Origin: Dietzia cinnamea NBRC 102147
GTDB lineage: Bacteria; Actinomycetota; Actinomycetes; Mycobacteriales; Mycobacteriaceae
Length of the DNA stretch: 32,399 bases
NCBI RefSeq assembly: GCF_001571065.1
Contig: NZ_BCSW01000032.1
Location: 1 to 32,399 of the forward strand
Direction: 5' to 3'
The notes under the pieces were generated by a model. That model ran no database searches. It was not told the DNA's origin and saw only the letters and a program-made list of their open reading frames with translations. Shown piece after piece: positions 1 to 7,359 of this stretch (within the stretch, counting starts at the first letter, position 1; every line of letters starts with the position of its first letter). A program made the translations under genes and the position numbers.

Positions 1-336
1 CCCGTTTACATCGTGAGCCCTCTTGTTGGTCGGGAGACGGGCCCTGCGGTTCTGGTGCTCACGAATGTGTTCTTCGTGGGCGCAATTGTGATGTTCTTCG
101 TGTCCTGGATTCTCAAGCAGGAGATCATGAAGGTGTACATCTCGCGAAAGCCGGGCATCAAGTCGCGGGCGCCGGGCGGGATAGCGCGCTTTCTCATGCG
201 GACCTCGATAATCGAAGAGGAGTTGGCGTGGCTGGACAGGGCGCACGCGCGGAGAAGTGTCGGTTCAGCTTCCGCCGGGGTGGGCGAGCGTACGGTCGAG
301 ATTCCGACTTCCGAGGAGGCCTCCCGTGACCACTGA
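1..336 (+). CDS. C-terminal part of an unrecognised membrane protein (5' end outside window)
   Basis: The frame is open from the first base and ends at TGA 334-336, so the true start lies upstream. The visible part has one strongly hydrophobic helix (about residues 17-37 of the fragment, ending in FFVSWILK). A basic stretch follows, consistent with a cytoplasmic C-terminus, and then a Ser/Thr/Glu-rich tail. No family is recognised. Its codon use differs from the neighbours: ATA, AGA, CTT, GTT, ATT and CCT all occur in a short stretch, whereas the following gene is almost entirely G/C in third positions. The last 11 bp overlap the start of the next gene. A GTG at position 13 could be a start but would leave a very short leader before the helix, so a longer protein cut by the window edge is more likely. 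Confidence 0.5.
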   Translation, partial: PVYIVSPLVGRETGPAVLVLTNVFFVGAIVMFFVSWILKQEIMKVYISRKPGIKSRAPGGIARFLMRTSIIEEELAWLDRAHARRSVGSASAGVGERTVEIPTSEEASRDH

Positions 337-1225
337 CCCGAACGCCCAGCCGCTCATCGACCCCACCACCAAGTACGAGGTCGACATCCCGATGCAGTCC
401 CAGCCGGTGCCGGGGCTCGCCTCCGAGCTGGAGCCGCCCGCCGATCACGGTGAGACGTCCTACGTCGGACACGGCAGGCTCACGGGTCGCCGCGCGCTCA
501 TCACCGGTGGCGACTCGGGCATCGGGCGCGCGGTGGCGATCGCGTACGCACGTGAAGGGGCCGACGTGGCGATCGGATACCTGCCCTCCGAGCAGTCCGA
601 TGCGGACGAGGTCGCCCGGTTGGTCCGGGAGGCCGGCCGCACCTGCGTCCTGCTGCCGGGCGACGTCGGCGACGAAGAGGTGGCGCGGGCGATCGTCCGC
701 GACGCCGTTGCCGGGCTCGGAGGGATCGATGTGCTGGTGCTCAACGCCGCCCGGCAGACCTACGTCGAGAACCTCGAGGACCTGAGCTCCGAGCAGTGGG
801 CGGAGACCATGAACGTCAATATCTCGGCGCCGTTCTGGATGATGCAGGAGGCGCTCGGTCACCTGCAGCCGGGCGCGAGCGTCATCTTCACCTCGTCGGT
901 GCAGGCCTACACGCCGTCGCCGGGCCTCGTGGACTACGCGACCTCGCGGGCCGCGGTCAACACGATGTCCAAGGCGCTGGCGCAGCAGCTCGCGCCGCGG
1001 GGGATCCGCGTGAACGCCGTCGCGCCGGGCCCGTTCTGGACCGCGCTGCAGGTGACGGGCGGGCAGAAGCCGGAGAAGCTGCCGTACTTCGGGCAGAAGA
1101 ACCCGCTCGGTCGGCCGGGGCAGCCGGTCGAGATGGCCGGGGCGTACGTGTACCTGGCCTCGGAGGAGTCGTCGTACACGACCGGCAACACGCTCTCGGT
1201 GACCGGCGGCGCGCCCACGCCCTGA
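326..1225 (+). CDS. SDR-family oxidoreductase (GSP39/YghA-like) with Lys-to-Arg active site
   Basis: A 299-aa short-chain dehydrogenase/reductase of the extended-N-terminus type seen in general stress protein 39 and E. coli YghA. The cofactor motif TGGDSGIG is at residues 60-67, followed by an LNAAR motif in place of the usual NNAG. The catalytic Ser is at about 190/191 and the Tyr at 204. The Lys of YxxxK is replaced: the sequence reads YATSR, so residue 208 is Arg (codon CGG 947-949). The C-terminal half keeps the family's RVNAVAPGPFWT, GRPGQPVE and TGNTLSVTGG segments. The start GTG 326 was chosen over the upstream ATG 257 because GAGGAGG lies at 313-319, 6 bp before it, and homologues begin at TTDPNAQP. 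The substrate cannot be predicted. The SDR family call is firm, but activity is uncertain because of the Arg. Confidence 0.9.
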   Translation: MTTDPNAQPLIDPTTKYEVDIPMQSQPVPGLASELEPPADHGETSYVGHGRLTGRRALITGGDSGIGRAVAIAYAREGADVAIGYLPSEQSDADEVARLVREAGRTCVLLPGDVGDEEVARAIVRDAVAGLGGIDVLVLNAARQTYVENLEDLSSEQWAETMNVNISAPFWMMQEALGHLQPGASVIFTSSVQAYTPSPGLVDYATSRAAVNTMSKALAQQLAPRGIRVNAVAPGPFWTALQVTGGQKPEKLPYFGQKNPLGRPGQPVEMAGAYVYLASEESSYTTGNTLSVTGGAPTP

Positions 1226-1264
1226 CACCGGAGCAGTTCGGACAGCGCAGCCCGGCCACAGCCG

Positions 1265-1436
1265 CTCGCCGGGATGGCGTCTGGCGCGCCACGATGCGCG
1301 GGGACCACAGTCGCCCACCTACAGCCGCTCGCCGGGATGGCGTCTCGCGCGCACCGAAGGGTGGGCGAGACGCCATGGTGAGGAGCGGCTGCGGGCTGGG
1401 CGGGCAGCGGCGGGAGCGAGACGCCATCGGCGGGAG
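1265..1436. repeat. Palindromic repeat locus A: forward units, full palindrome, reverse unit
   Basis: In the 348-bp space between the convergent SDR and alcohol dehydrogenase genes. A forward 20-bp unit (CTCG-N5-ATGGCGTCTGG, 1265-1284) is followed by a variant unit with ATGCGCG at 1294. The full palindrome is at 1320-1393, with left arm 1320-1348, loop 1349-1364 and right arm 1365-1393. The inner 12 bp of each arm (ATGGCGTCTCGC / GCGAGACGCCAT) and the outer CAGCCGCTC/GAGCGGCTG pair perfectly, with a mismatched middle. The 16-nt loop is GCGCACCGAAGGGTGG. A reverse-oriented unit (CGAGACGCCAT-N5-GGAG) is at 1417-1436. The same family occurs at 11132, 17261 and 27833. Confidence 0.85.
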
Positions 1437-1454
1437 CGACTGCCGGCTGACGCA

Positions 1455-1494
1455 CCGACGCGCGCCGCCCAGGGGGTGAGGCGACGCGCGTCGG
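1455..1494. terminator. GC-rich hairpin between convergent genes
   Basis: A 10-bp perfect stem, CCGACGCGCG (1455-1464) with CGCGCGTCGG (1485-1494), around a 20-nt loop. It lies between the stop of the SDR at 1225 and the stop of the alcohol dehydrogenase at 1574. The right arm also contains the 12-bp palindrome CGACGCGCGTCG. There is no T-run on either side, so it could be a GC-only terminator, common in actinobacteria, or just structured spacer. Confidence 0.4.
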
Positions 1495-1573
1495 GGGAGG
1501 AGCCGATCACCGAGAAGGCGGGGGCGCCGTCCCGCGGGGTCGACCGGCTCCGGTCTGTGGGGGCTGTGGGAGA

Positions 1574-2686
1574 TCAGGAGTCGTGGATGATCACGCCGCG
1601 CATGATCTTCCCGTCCTGCAGATCCTGGTAACCCTGGTTTACCTGGTCGAGCGTGTACGTGGTGGTGATGAGCTCGTCGAGCTTCAGCTTGCCCTCGTCG
1701 TACAGCCGCAGCAGCTTGACGATGTCGTACTGGGGGTTGGCGGAACCGAAGAGCGTGCCCTTGATGGTCTTGCCGAACAGGGCCATCATCGTGCCGTTGA
1801 CCTGCACCGTCTTGTCGGTCATGCTCCCCATGCCGGTGATCACCACGGTGCCGCCCTTGCCGACCACGTCGAAGGCGCTGGAGACGACCTCCTCCTCGAG
1901 CGTGCCCACGAGGATCAGCGCCTGATCGGCCATCTGGCCCCAGGTGAGCTTCTCGACCTCGGCGTGCGCCTCGGCCGCACTGGCGAACGCGTGGGTCGCG
2001 CCGAACTTCAGCGCCTCATCGCGCTTGAACTGCACCGGATCCACCACCACGACGTGGCGGGCGCCCGAGTGGACGGCGCCCTGGACGGCGTTGATGCCCA
2101 GGCCGCCGATGCCGTAGATCACCACGGTGTCGCCCTGACGGACGCCGCCGGCGTAGACAGAAGTGCCCCACCCGGAGGGCACGCCGCAGCCCACGAGCAC
2201 GGCCTTGTCCAGCGGCAGCCAGTCGTCGACCTTGACCACCGAGTGCTGCGAGATGACCGAGCGTTCGGAGAAGGTGCCGAGCATGCACATGGCGCCGAAG
2301 TCCTGGCCTCCCGAGTGGAAGCGGAACGTGCCGTCCGGCATGTGGCCGTCGAGGATCGTGGCGCCCATGTCGCACAGGCTCTGTCGGCCGGTCGAACAGT
2401 AGCGGCAGATTCCGCAGTTGGGGATGAACGAGCACACCACGTGGTCGCCGGGCTTGACCTTGGTGACGCCCTCGCCGACGGCCTCGATCACCCCGGCGCC
2501 CTCGTGCCCGCCCACGATCGGGAAGCGGGGCGGCAGGGAGCCGTCGGACAGGTGCAGGTCCGAGTGGCACAGGCCGGCGGCCGTGTACTTGATGAGCACC
2601 TCGCCGGGGCCGGGTTCGTCCAGGTCGAGCTCGATGATCTCGAACGGCTGGTTGGTGTCGAACAGTACGGCTGCCTTGGTCTTCAC
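1574..2686 (-). CDS. NDMA-dependent alcohol dehydrogenase (zinc-type MDR family)
   Basis: A 370-aa zinc-dependent alcohol dehydrogenase. The sequence resembles the actinobacterial NDMA-dependent subfamily over its whole length (start KTKAAVLF, PPRFPIVGGHEG, CSFIPNCGICRYC, GCGVPSGWGT, IKGTLFGSANPQYDIVKLL). Visible ligands are catalytic-zinc C40, H61 and E62, and structural-zinc C91, C94, C97 and C105. The nucleotide-binding GIGGLG is at 192-197. Members of this subfamily hold NAD(H) tightly, are assayed with the artificial acceptor NDMA, and are linked to mycofactocin as natural electron acceptor; that link is family knowledge, not seen here. The GTG start at 2686 has GAAAGGA 8 bp upstream, and upstream in-frame codons give a low-complexity Leu/Pro leader with no family match. 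It lies 146 bp downstream of the aldehyde dehydrogenase on the same strand, a natural alcohol-aldehyde-acid pair. Confidence 0.93.
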   Translation of the reverse strand: MKTKAAVLFDTNQPFEIIELDLDEPGPGEVLIKYTAAGLCHSDLHLSDGSLPPRFPIVGGHEGAGVIEAVGEGVTKVKPGDHVVCSFIPNCGICRYCSTGRQSLCDMGATILDGHMPDGTFRFHSGGQDFGAMCMLGTFSERSVISQHSVVKVDDWLPLDKAVLVGCGVPSGWGTSVYAGGVRQGDTVVIYGIGGLGINAVQGAVHSGARHVVVVDPVQFKRDEALKFGATHAFASAAEAHAEVEKLTWGQMADQALILVGTLEEEVVSSAFDVVGKGGTVVITGMGSMTDKTVQVNGTMMALFGKTIKGTLFGSANPQYDIVKLLRLYDEGKLKLDELITTTYTLDQVNQGYQDLQDGKIMRGVIIHDS

Positions 2687-2832
2687 GGCGGTGGTCCTTT
2701 CGGCTGGCGGGTGTGGGAAGAGAGGAAGGAGGAAGGGAAGAAGGGGGAGCAGGGGGACTCCGGCGTCCCCGGAAGTGGTCACGGGGACGCCGGGTCCCGG
2801 TCCGGGAGGCCGACGGCGTCGGGCCGGTCGGG

Positions 2833-4374
2833 TCAGAGCTGGATGTTGACCGAGCGGGTCTGCGTGTACAGGTCCAGGGCGCCGGCGCCGAGCTCACGGC
2901 CCCAGCCGGACTGCTTGAACCCGCCGAACGGCATGGCGGTGTCGAAGCCGTTGTACTGGTTGACCCACACGGATCCGGCCTGGAGTCGGCTGGCGACGTG
3001 GTGCGCCTTGGACAGGTCCTTGGTCCAGATGCCGGCGGCGAGGCCGTACATCGAGTCGTTGGCCTGGCGGACCGCGTCGTCGACGTCGGAGAACCGCAGG
3101 GCCGAGACGACGGGGCCGAAGATCTCCTCGCGCACCACGCGGTCCTCGGGCTTGACGTCGACGAACACCGTGGGCTGGATGAAGAAGCCGGTGTCGCCGT
3201 GGCGGGCACCGCCGGTGAGGGCGCGACCGCCGTCCTCGATGCCGGCGCGCAGGTAGTAGGAGACCTTGTCGAACTGGTCCTGGTCCACGACGGGCCCGAG
3301 CACCGTGTCGGGGTCGAGCCCATGGCCGATGGTGGCCTGCGAGGCGGCGTCGGCGACGGCCTGGGTGAACTCCTCGTAGATCGAGTCCTCGACGTACAGG
3401 CGGGTACCGGCGGTGCACGCCTGGCCGTGGTTGAACATCCACGCGGCGACCGAGCCGGCGACCGCGGCGTCCCAGTCGCAGTCGGCGAACACGATGTTGG
3501 CGCTCTTGCCGCCCAGCTCCAGCGACACCTTCTTGAGGTTGCCCTTGGCGGCGTCCACGATGAGCTTGCCCACCTCGGTGGAGCCGGTGAAGGCGACCTT
3601 GTCCACGTCGTCGTGGGCGGAGATCGCGGCGCCGGCGTCGCCGAACCCGGTGATGATGTTGACCACGCCGTCGGGCACGCCGGCCTCTTGGCAGATCTCC
3701 CCGAGCAGGAGGGCCGTGAGCGGGGTCTGCTCGGCGGGCTTGAGGACGAGGGTGTTGCCGGTGGCCAGGGCGGGGCCGAGCTTCCACGCGGCCATGAGCA
3801 GCGGGAAGTTCCACGGGATGATCTGCCCGCACACGCCCACGGGCACGCGCTGGGTGTAGGCGTGGAACTGCTTGTCGCCGGCGAACGGCATGGACACGTT
3901 GACCGTGGAGCCCTCGATTTTGGTGGCCCAGCCGGCGTAGTAGCGGAAGACGTCGGCGGCCCACGCCACATCGACCGCGGTGGCGATCGCGACGGACTTG
4001 CCGTTGTCCAGCGCCTCGATCTGCCCGAACAACTCGGCCTTGGCGTCCAGCAGGTCGCCGATGCGCCACAGGATCTGCTCGCGCTCGCGCGGCTTCATGG
4101 TGGCCCAGGCGCCGTCGTCGAACGTGCGGCGGGCGGCGGCCACCGCGCGGTCCACATCCTCGGGCCCGCCGTGGGCGACCTGGGTTATCTCATTGCCGGT
4201 GGCGGGGTCGTAGGTGCCAAAGGTGCGACCGTCGGCGGCGTCGACCCACTGGCCACCGATGAGCAGGCGATGCGGGCGGGCCAGGAAGTCGCGGGCCTCG
4301 GCGCCCAGGCGCTCGTCGACGTGTGCGCTGGTGCCGGTGCCGGTGCTTGTGTCGCGGGAGAGTGTGCCGGTCAT
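2833..4374 (-). CDS. NAD(P)-dependent aldehyde dehydrogenase
   Basis: A full-length 513-aa aldehyde dehydrogenase. Catalytic Cys320 sits in FNHGQACTAGTR and general base Glu286 in LELGGK. Oxyanion Asn189 is in IIPWNF, cofactor Lys212 in LKPAEQTP, and the GSTEVGK nucleotide loop is at 264-270. The C-terminal PFGGFKQSGWGRELG is also present. It resembles the acetaldehyde/medium-chain aldehyde dehydrogenases (ThcA/ExaC type) that accompany alcohol dehydrogenases in actinobacteria, and should oxidise the aldehyde made by the gene downstream. The ATG at 4374 has GGAGG 5 bp upstream on the minus strand, and an in-frame ATG at 4419 lacks such a site. It lies 137 bp downstream of a Fis-type activator gene, with half-site repeats at 4452-4482 in between, so induction by that regulator is likely. 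Confidence 0.95.
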   Translation of the reverse strand: MTGTLSRDTSTGTGTSAHVDERLGAEARDFLARPHRLLIGGQWVDAADGRTFGTYDPATGNEITQVAHGGPEDVDRAVAAARRTFDDGAWATMKPREREQILWRIGDLLDAKAELFGQIEALDNGKSVAIATAVDVAWAADVFRYYAGWATKIEGSTVNVSMPFAGDKQFHAYTQRVPVGVCGQIIPWNFPLLMAAWKLGPALATGNTLVLKPAEQTPLTALLLGEICQEAGVPDGVVNIITGFGDAGAAISAHDDVDKVAFTGSTEVGKLIVDAAKGNLKKVSLELGGKSANIVFADCDWDAAVAGSVAAWMFNHGQACTAGTRLYVEDSIYEEFTQAVADAASQATIGHGLDPDTVLGPVVDQDQFDKVSYYLRAGIEDGGRALTGGARHGDTGFFIQPTVFVDVKPEDRVVREEIFGPVVSALRFSDVDDAVRQANDSMYGLAAGIWTKDLSKAHHVASRLQAGSVWVNQYNGFDTAMPFGGFKQSGWGRELGAGALDLYTQTRSVNIQL

Positions 4375-4451
4375 GTTTACCTCCGAAGATCCGACCGCCT
4401 CGGTTGTGAGGCCGATCACAACTCATCCTGCGGGTGCGTCCCCCCTCCGGA

Positions 4452-4482
4452 GTGTTCAATTTCTGGACACGCGAGTGGACAC
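4452..4482 (-). promoter_or_regulatory. Three-half-site operator candidate upstream of the aldehyde dehydrogenase
   Basis: Positions 4452-4470 are an imperfect 7-5-7 palindrome (plus strand GTGTTCAATTTCTGGACAC, one mismatch). A further half-site is at 4475-4482. Read on the minus strand this is GTGTCCA-N5-GTGTCCA-N5-TGAACAC, so two direct half-sites and one inverted are equally spaced. It ends 78 bp before the aldehyde dehydrogenase ATG, a fitting place for an upstream activating site. Binding by the adjacent Fis-type regulator is inferred from position only. Confidence 0.5.
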
Positions 4483-4511
4483 GGTGGATGACGGCGGGCG
4501 CCGTGTGCGCG

Positions 4512-6152
4512 TCAGGACAGCCCGAACTCCCGCATCCGGGCGTACAGCGTGGTCCGGCTGATCCCCAACCGGCGGGCGGCCCGCGAGCGCACCCCGCCGC
4601 ACTCGCTGAGCGCGGCGACGATCGCGTCGTACTCCCCCCGGGCCAGCTCCCCGGGCCGCGGCGGGCGCGCCGAGCGTGACCGCGACGGCAGCGCGTCCAC
4701 GTCGAGGGTCACGGCGCACTTCTGCTCGAGCCGGGTCAGGCAGTCGCCGAGGACCGCGCGCAGGGTCACCAGGCCGTTGGGCAGGTCGAGCACGCAGGCC
4801 GCCTCCACGAACCGCGCCGTCACCGTGGGTGGCCGCATACCGCGCCGCGCGGCCAGGTCGGCGACCATGCGGCGGACGATCTCCTCGCCCTCGGTGCCGC
4901 GCTCGTGGAGGGGGCGGACCTCTGTCCGCCGGTCGCACAGGTCGAGTATCGCCGTCACCGCGGGGCGCGGGTCGTCGCGACTGGTGACGACGACGAGGTG
5001 CTCTCCAGCCGATTCCATGCGCGCGGCCAACCGGCGCAGATCGGCGTCGTCCAACAGGTCGATGTCGTCCAGGATCACCGGCCCGGAAAGTTCACGGAGT
5101 GCGGGCGCGACCATCTCCCGCCATGCCGTCGCGGCGTCGTCCGCCTCGGCGAGCCGGAGATGGCGGGCCCCGGGGCCGGCGATCGCCCTCGCCGTCGTCG
5201 ACCTCCCCGATCCCGACGGCCCCCGGACGGCGTGCCTCCGCACCACCGTCGCGGGGGCGGCGACGACGATCCGGGGCGCGAGCGTGGGCGCGGGCGCGGG
5301 CGTGGGCGCACCGGGCGACTCGGGGAACGTGAGGTCCAGCAGGTGCCCGCGGCGCCCCACGCGGCTGGTGGCCACCCCCACGGTGCCCACCGACAGCTCG
5401 ACGACCTCACCCATCTCGTCGCGCTCGACCAGTCGGCGGAGGGTGACGAGGTCTCTGGAATCCAGTCGCTCCAGGCTCGAGTGCGAGGCCAGCACCACCT
5501 CGTCGCCGAACGCGCACGTCGCGGTGTCGGAGGAGCGGGTGCGCTCGACGAAGCGGCGCCACAGCTCGCGGTCGTCCGCGCGGGCGGTGTCGACGTAGCG
5601 GGCCTCGATGTCGGCCACGACCTTGCGGACGAAGGGCGCGAACAGGCGTGATGCGTCCGCGCTCATGCCCGTCAGGTTGACCGCGCCCACCAGGCGTCGG
5701 GTGAGCGGGTCGATGATCGGGTGGCCGTAGCAGACGAAGTCGCGCAGGACCTCGGCGAAGTGCTGCTCACCGTGGATGAACACCCCGGCCCGCGTCTCCA
5801 GCGCCGTGCCGATGCCGTTGTTGCCCACGGCCTCCTCCGTGAGCGTGGCGCCGTCGTCGACGCCCCGCCGGAGCAGCATGCGGGAGATCCGCGCGTTGTC
5901 GCGGGCCGTCCTGATGACCCGGCCCTCGCGATCGGCCAGCACGAGGCTGGCGCCGGTGTCCCGCAGGACGGTGTCGAGCCCGTCCATCACCGGGCGCGCG
6001 GCCTCGGTCAGGCGGTGGGAGCGGGCGGCCTGCGGGTCGGGCGCCCCCGGCCGGGCGCTCTGCGGGGTCAGGCCGCTGAGCTCGGACCGACGCCACGCCA
6101 GGTCCAGCGGGTCCGCATCGGGCGAGGGGGACGGGTGGGCGGTCCGGGGCAC
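4512..6152 (-). CDS. GAF/AAA-like/Fis transcriptional activator (AcoR-type), degenerate ATPase
   Basis: A 546-aa regulator laid out like AcoR-type enhancer-binding proteins. It has an N-terminal GAF sensor region (about 60-195, with TEEAVGNNGIGTALE and the FVCYGHPIIDP motif), a linker, a reduced AAA-like domain (about 300-430) and a C-terminal Fis-type HTH (about 508-545, GGVRSRAARRLGISRTTLYARM). The Walker A-like segment reads GPSGSGRS, with Arg for the essential Lys, and VILDDIDLL resembles Walker B. The GAFTGA loop that contacts sigma-54 is absent, which fits a phylum that generally lacks sigma-54. The chosen GTG is 6152, because GGAGGTGATC, a near-complete anti-SD match, directly precedes it; GTG 6158 would overlap that site. 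It is co-oriented with the aldehyde and alcohol dehydrogenases downstream and is their likely activator. The inducer is unknown. Confidence 0.85.
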   Translation of the reverse strand: MPRTAHPSPSPDADPLDLAWRRSELSGLTPQSARPGAPDPQAARSHRLTEAARPVMDGLDTVLRDTGASLVLADREGRVIRTARDNARISRMLLRRGVDDGATLTEEAVGNNGIGTALETRAGVFIHGEQHFAEVLRDFVCYGHPIIDPLTRRLVGAVNLTGMSADASRLFAPFVRKVVADIEARYVDTARADDRELWRRFVERTRSSDTATCAFGDEVVLASHSSLERLDSRDLVTLRRLVERDEMGEVVELSVGTVGVATSRVGRRGHLLDLTFPESPGAPTPAPAPTLAPRIVVAAPATVVRRHAVRGPSGSGRSTTARAIAGPGARHLRLAEADDAATAWREMVAPALRELSGPVILDDIDLLDDADLRRLAARMESAGEHLVVVTSRDDPRPAVTAILDLCDRRTEVRPLHERGTEGEEIVRRMVADLAARRGMRPPTVTARFVEAACVLDLPNGLVTLRAVLGDCLTRLEQKCAVTLDVDALPSRSRSARPPRPGELARGEYDAIVAALSECGGVRSRAARRLGISRTTLYARMREFGLS

Positions 6153-6178
6153 GATCACCTCCGATAGGGCAGGGAATG

Positions 6179-6192
6179 TGATCTACATCATA
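6179..6192 (-). promoter_or_regulatory. Putative -10 and overlapping inverted repeat for the activator gene
   Basis: On the minus strand TATGAT (6192-6187) is one base from the consensus -10 and would give a leader of roughly 28 nt before GTG 6152. It overlaps the inverted repeat TGAT-CTAC-ATCA (6179-6190), which a dimeric repressor or the activator itself could bind. No convincing -35 is seen. Confidence 0.35.
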
Positions 6193-6256
6193 CGGCCCCG
6201 CTGGCGAACGTGCCGCCACGGCAGACCGGGGCCCCGCGCCCGGGTGGGGGGAGCCG

Positions 6257-7207
6257 TCAAGCGCGGCTCGCCGCGTGGGCCGGGTGGACGAGGTGGGAGG
6301 GGAGAGCGGCCGTCCGCGCCGCGGGCGGACGCGAGGCGAGGCGGGCGGAGACGTCGGCCGCGCACTCCGTCACGGCCTCGACAGCCCGGGAGACCGCACG
6401 GCCCGTCATCCGGCGACCCGGGGCGACGGCCACGGACCCGACCGCCCGCCCGTCGGCCCGCAGCACCGGTGCCGCCACCGAGGCCACGGCCAGGTCCGCG
6501 GCGCCGCTGAGTTCGGCGTCGGTCACGTCGATCTCCGAGAGTTCGACGAACAGCTCGGACACGCGGTCGCGGACCAGGGCGCCGATGCCGGAGGTCTCCA
6601 ACGAGTCGGCCATCCGCAGCAGCTCACGGCGGGCCGGGGTGAGCCGCTCGATGGACCAGCCACGTCGCGCGATCTGCGGGAGCGCCACCTCGAGCCGGTC
6701 GCGCGCAGCGGTGGTCAGCCCCGCCGCGTCGGCTAGCCACTGACGTTGCTCGCCCAGTGGTAGTCGGGCCGCCAGCTCGCGGGCGAACGGGGCGCGCACC
6801 GGCACCACGTGGCCGACGGGCAGCGCCTCCCGGGAAGCGGTGCGCATGCCGGCGCCGACCGAGTCGACGACCTCGGCCATCCCGTCGCGGACCTCGAACA
6901 CCACCGCCGCGATCCCGGTGGCGTCCGCCAGGGCCTCGAGCGGCTGGCGCGCGGCCCGGACCAGGTCGACCTCCGTGGCCAGCGCCGCGCCCACCTCGCG
7001 CAGTGCCGGCCCGGCCCGCCACCCGGCCCGCGTCTTCTCCGCCCACCCCTGGGCGTCCATCTCCGCCAGGACCGCGTGGAGGGTCGAGCGACTCGCCCCG
7101 GCCATCCTGGCGATCTCCGTCAACGGCAGGGGCGGGCCGTCGGTGGCGAGCGCGCGGAGCGCCGCGAGCACCCGGTGGGTCGGTTCGTGTCGCATATCCG
7201 TCATCAT
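6257..7207 (-). CDS. IclR-family transcriptional regulator
   Basis: A protein of about 316 aa with the IclR layout. A winged-helix DNA-binding domain comes first (about residues 10-65: THRVLAALRALA, LPLTEIARMAGASRSTLHAVLAEM, GWAEKTRAGW). A larger effector-binding domain (about 85-290) follows, with the family-like segment PVLRADGRAVGSVAVAPG near its end. It is divergent from cysD across a 152-bp gap and lies upstream of, and co-oriented with, the Fis-type activator. Its target is not obvious, and the cysD operon, the activator gene or a distant locus are all possible. The start is uncertain: ATG 7207, 7204 and 7195 are all in frame and none has a strong ribosome site, so 7207 is chosen only as the longest of the three. 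Confidence 0.85.
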   Translation of the reverse strand: MMTDMRHEPTHRVLAALRALATDGPPLPLTEIARMAGASRSTLHAVLAEMDAQGWAEKTRAGWRAGPALREVGAALATEVDLVRAARQPLEALADATGIAAVVFEVRDGMAEVVDSVGAGMRTASREALPVGHVVPVRAPFARELAARLPLGEQRQWLADAAGLTTAARDRLEVALPQIARRGWSIERLTPARRELLRMADSLETSGIGALVRDRVSELFVELSEIDVTDAELSGAADLAVASVAAPVLRADGRAVGSVAVAPGRRMTGRAVSRAVEAVTECAADVSARLASRPPAARTAALPSHLVHPAHAASRA

Positions 7208-7298
7208 ATGTCGGAGTTTCGACGGGGCGGGGGTGATTGCCCTCGGCGAGATGGAAAACCGGGCGGGGCGGGCGCAGGATGGTCCGGACGCCCGAAGG

Positions 7299-7314
7299 TA
7301 GACAGATCGGTCTG
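7299..7314 (+). promoter_or_regulatory. McbR-like operator upstream of cysD
   Basis: TAGACAGATCGGTCTG matches the C. glutamicum McbR consensus TAGAC-N6-GTCTA except at the last base. It lies 46 bp before the cysD start in the gap divergent to the IclR gene. A perfect copy lies upstream of the second TSUP permease at 12858, and the two sites share a longer identical core in opposite orientation (GTAGACAGATCGGTCT). McbR represses methionine/cysteine and sulfur assimilation genes in corynebacteria; binding here is inferred. Confidence 0.65.
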
Positions 7315-7359
7315 CCGTGCTGTCCGGTCCGCCGGCCAGCCCACGACACTGGAGGTCGC

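Noticed and set aside
1320-1393. Ordinary intrinsic terminator as full explanation of the palindromes
   Set aside because: Arms of 29 bp, a conserved directional loop, no T-run and added tandem units exceed what a terminator needs, although a terminator function may be one effect.
1258-1510. Short open frames encoding peptides such as MASRPPFGARETP over the repeats
   Set aside because: The same peptide-like words appear wherever the palindromic repeat occurs, on both strands and in several frames, so they reflect the repeat and not a gene.
6257-7207. IclR regulator as the controller of cysDNC because it is divergent from it
   Set aside because: Divergence alone is weak evidence, and the McbR-type site and Rrf2 neighbour explain cys control better.
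7279-7359. A Cys-Cys codon pair (PCCP) upstream of cysD, suggesting a cysteine-responsive leader peptide as known in mycobacteria
   Set aside because: It is in frame with cysD with no stop between, so it is not a separate leader ORF, and it has no ribosome site or leaderless promoter of its own.
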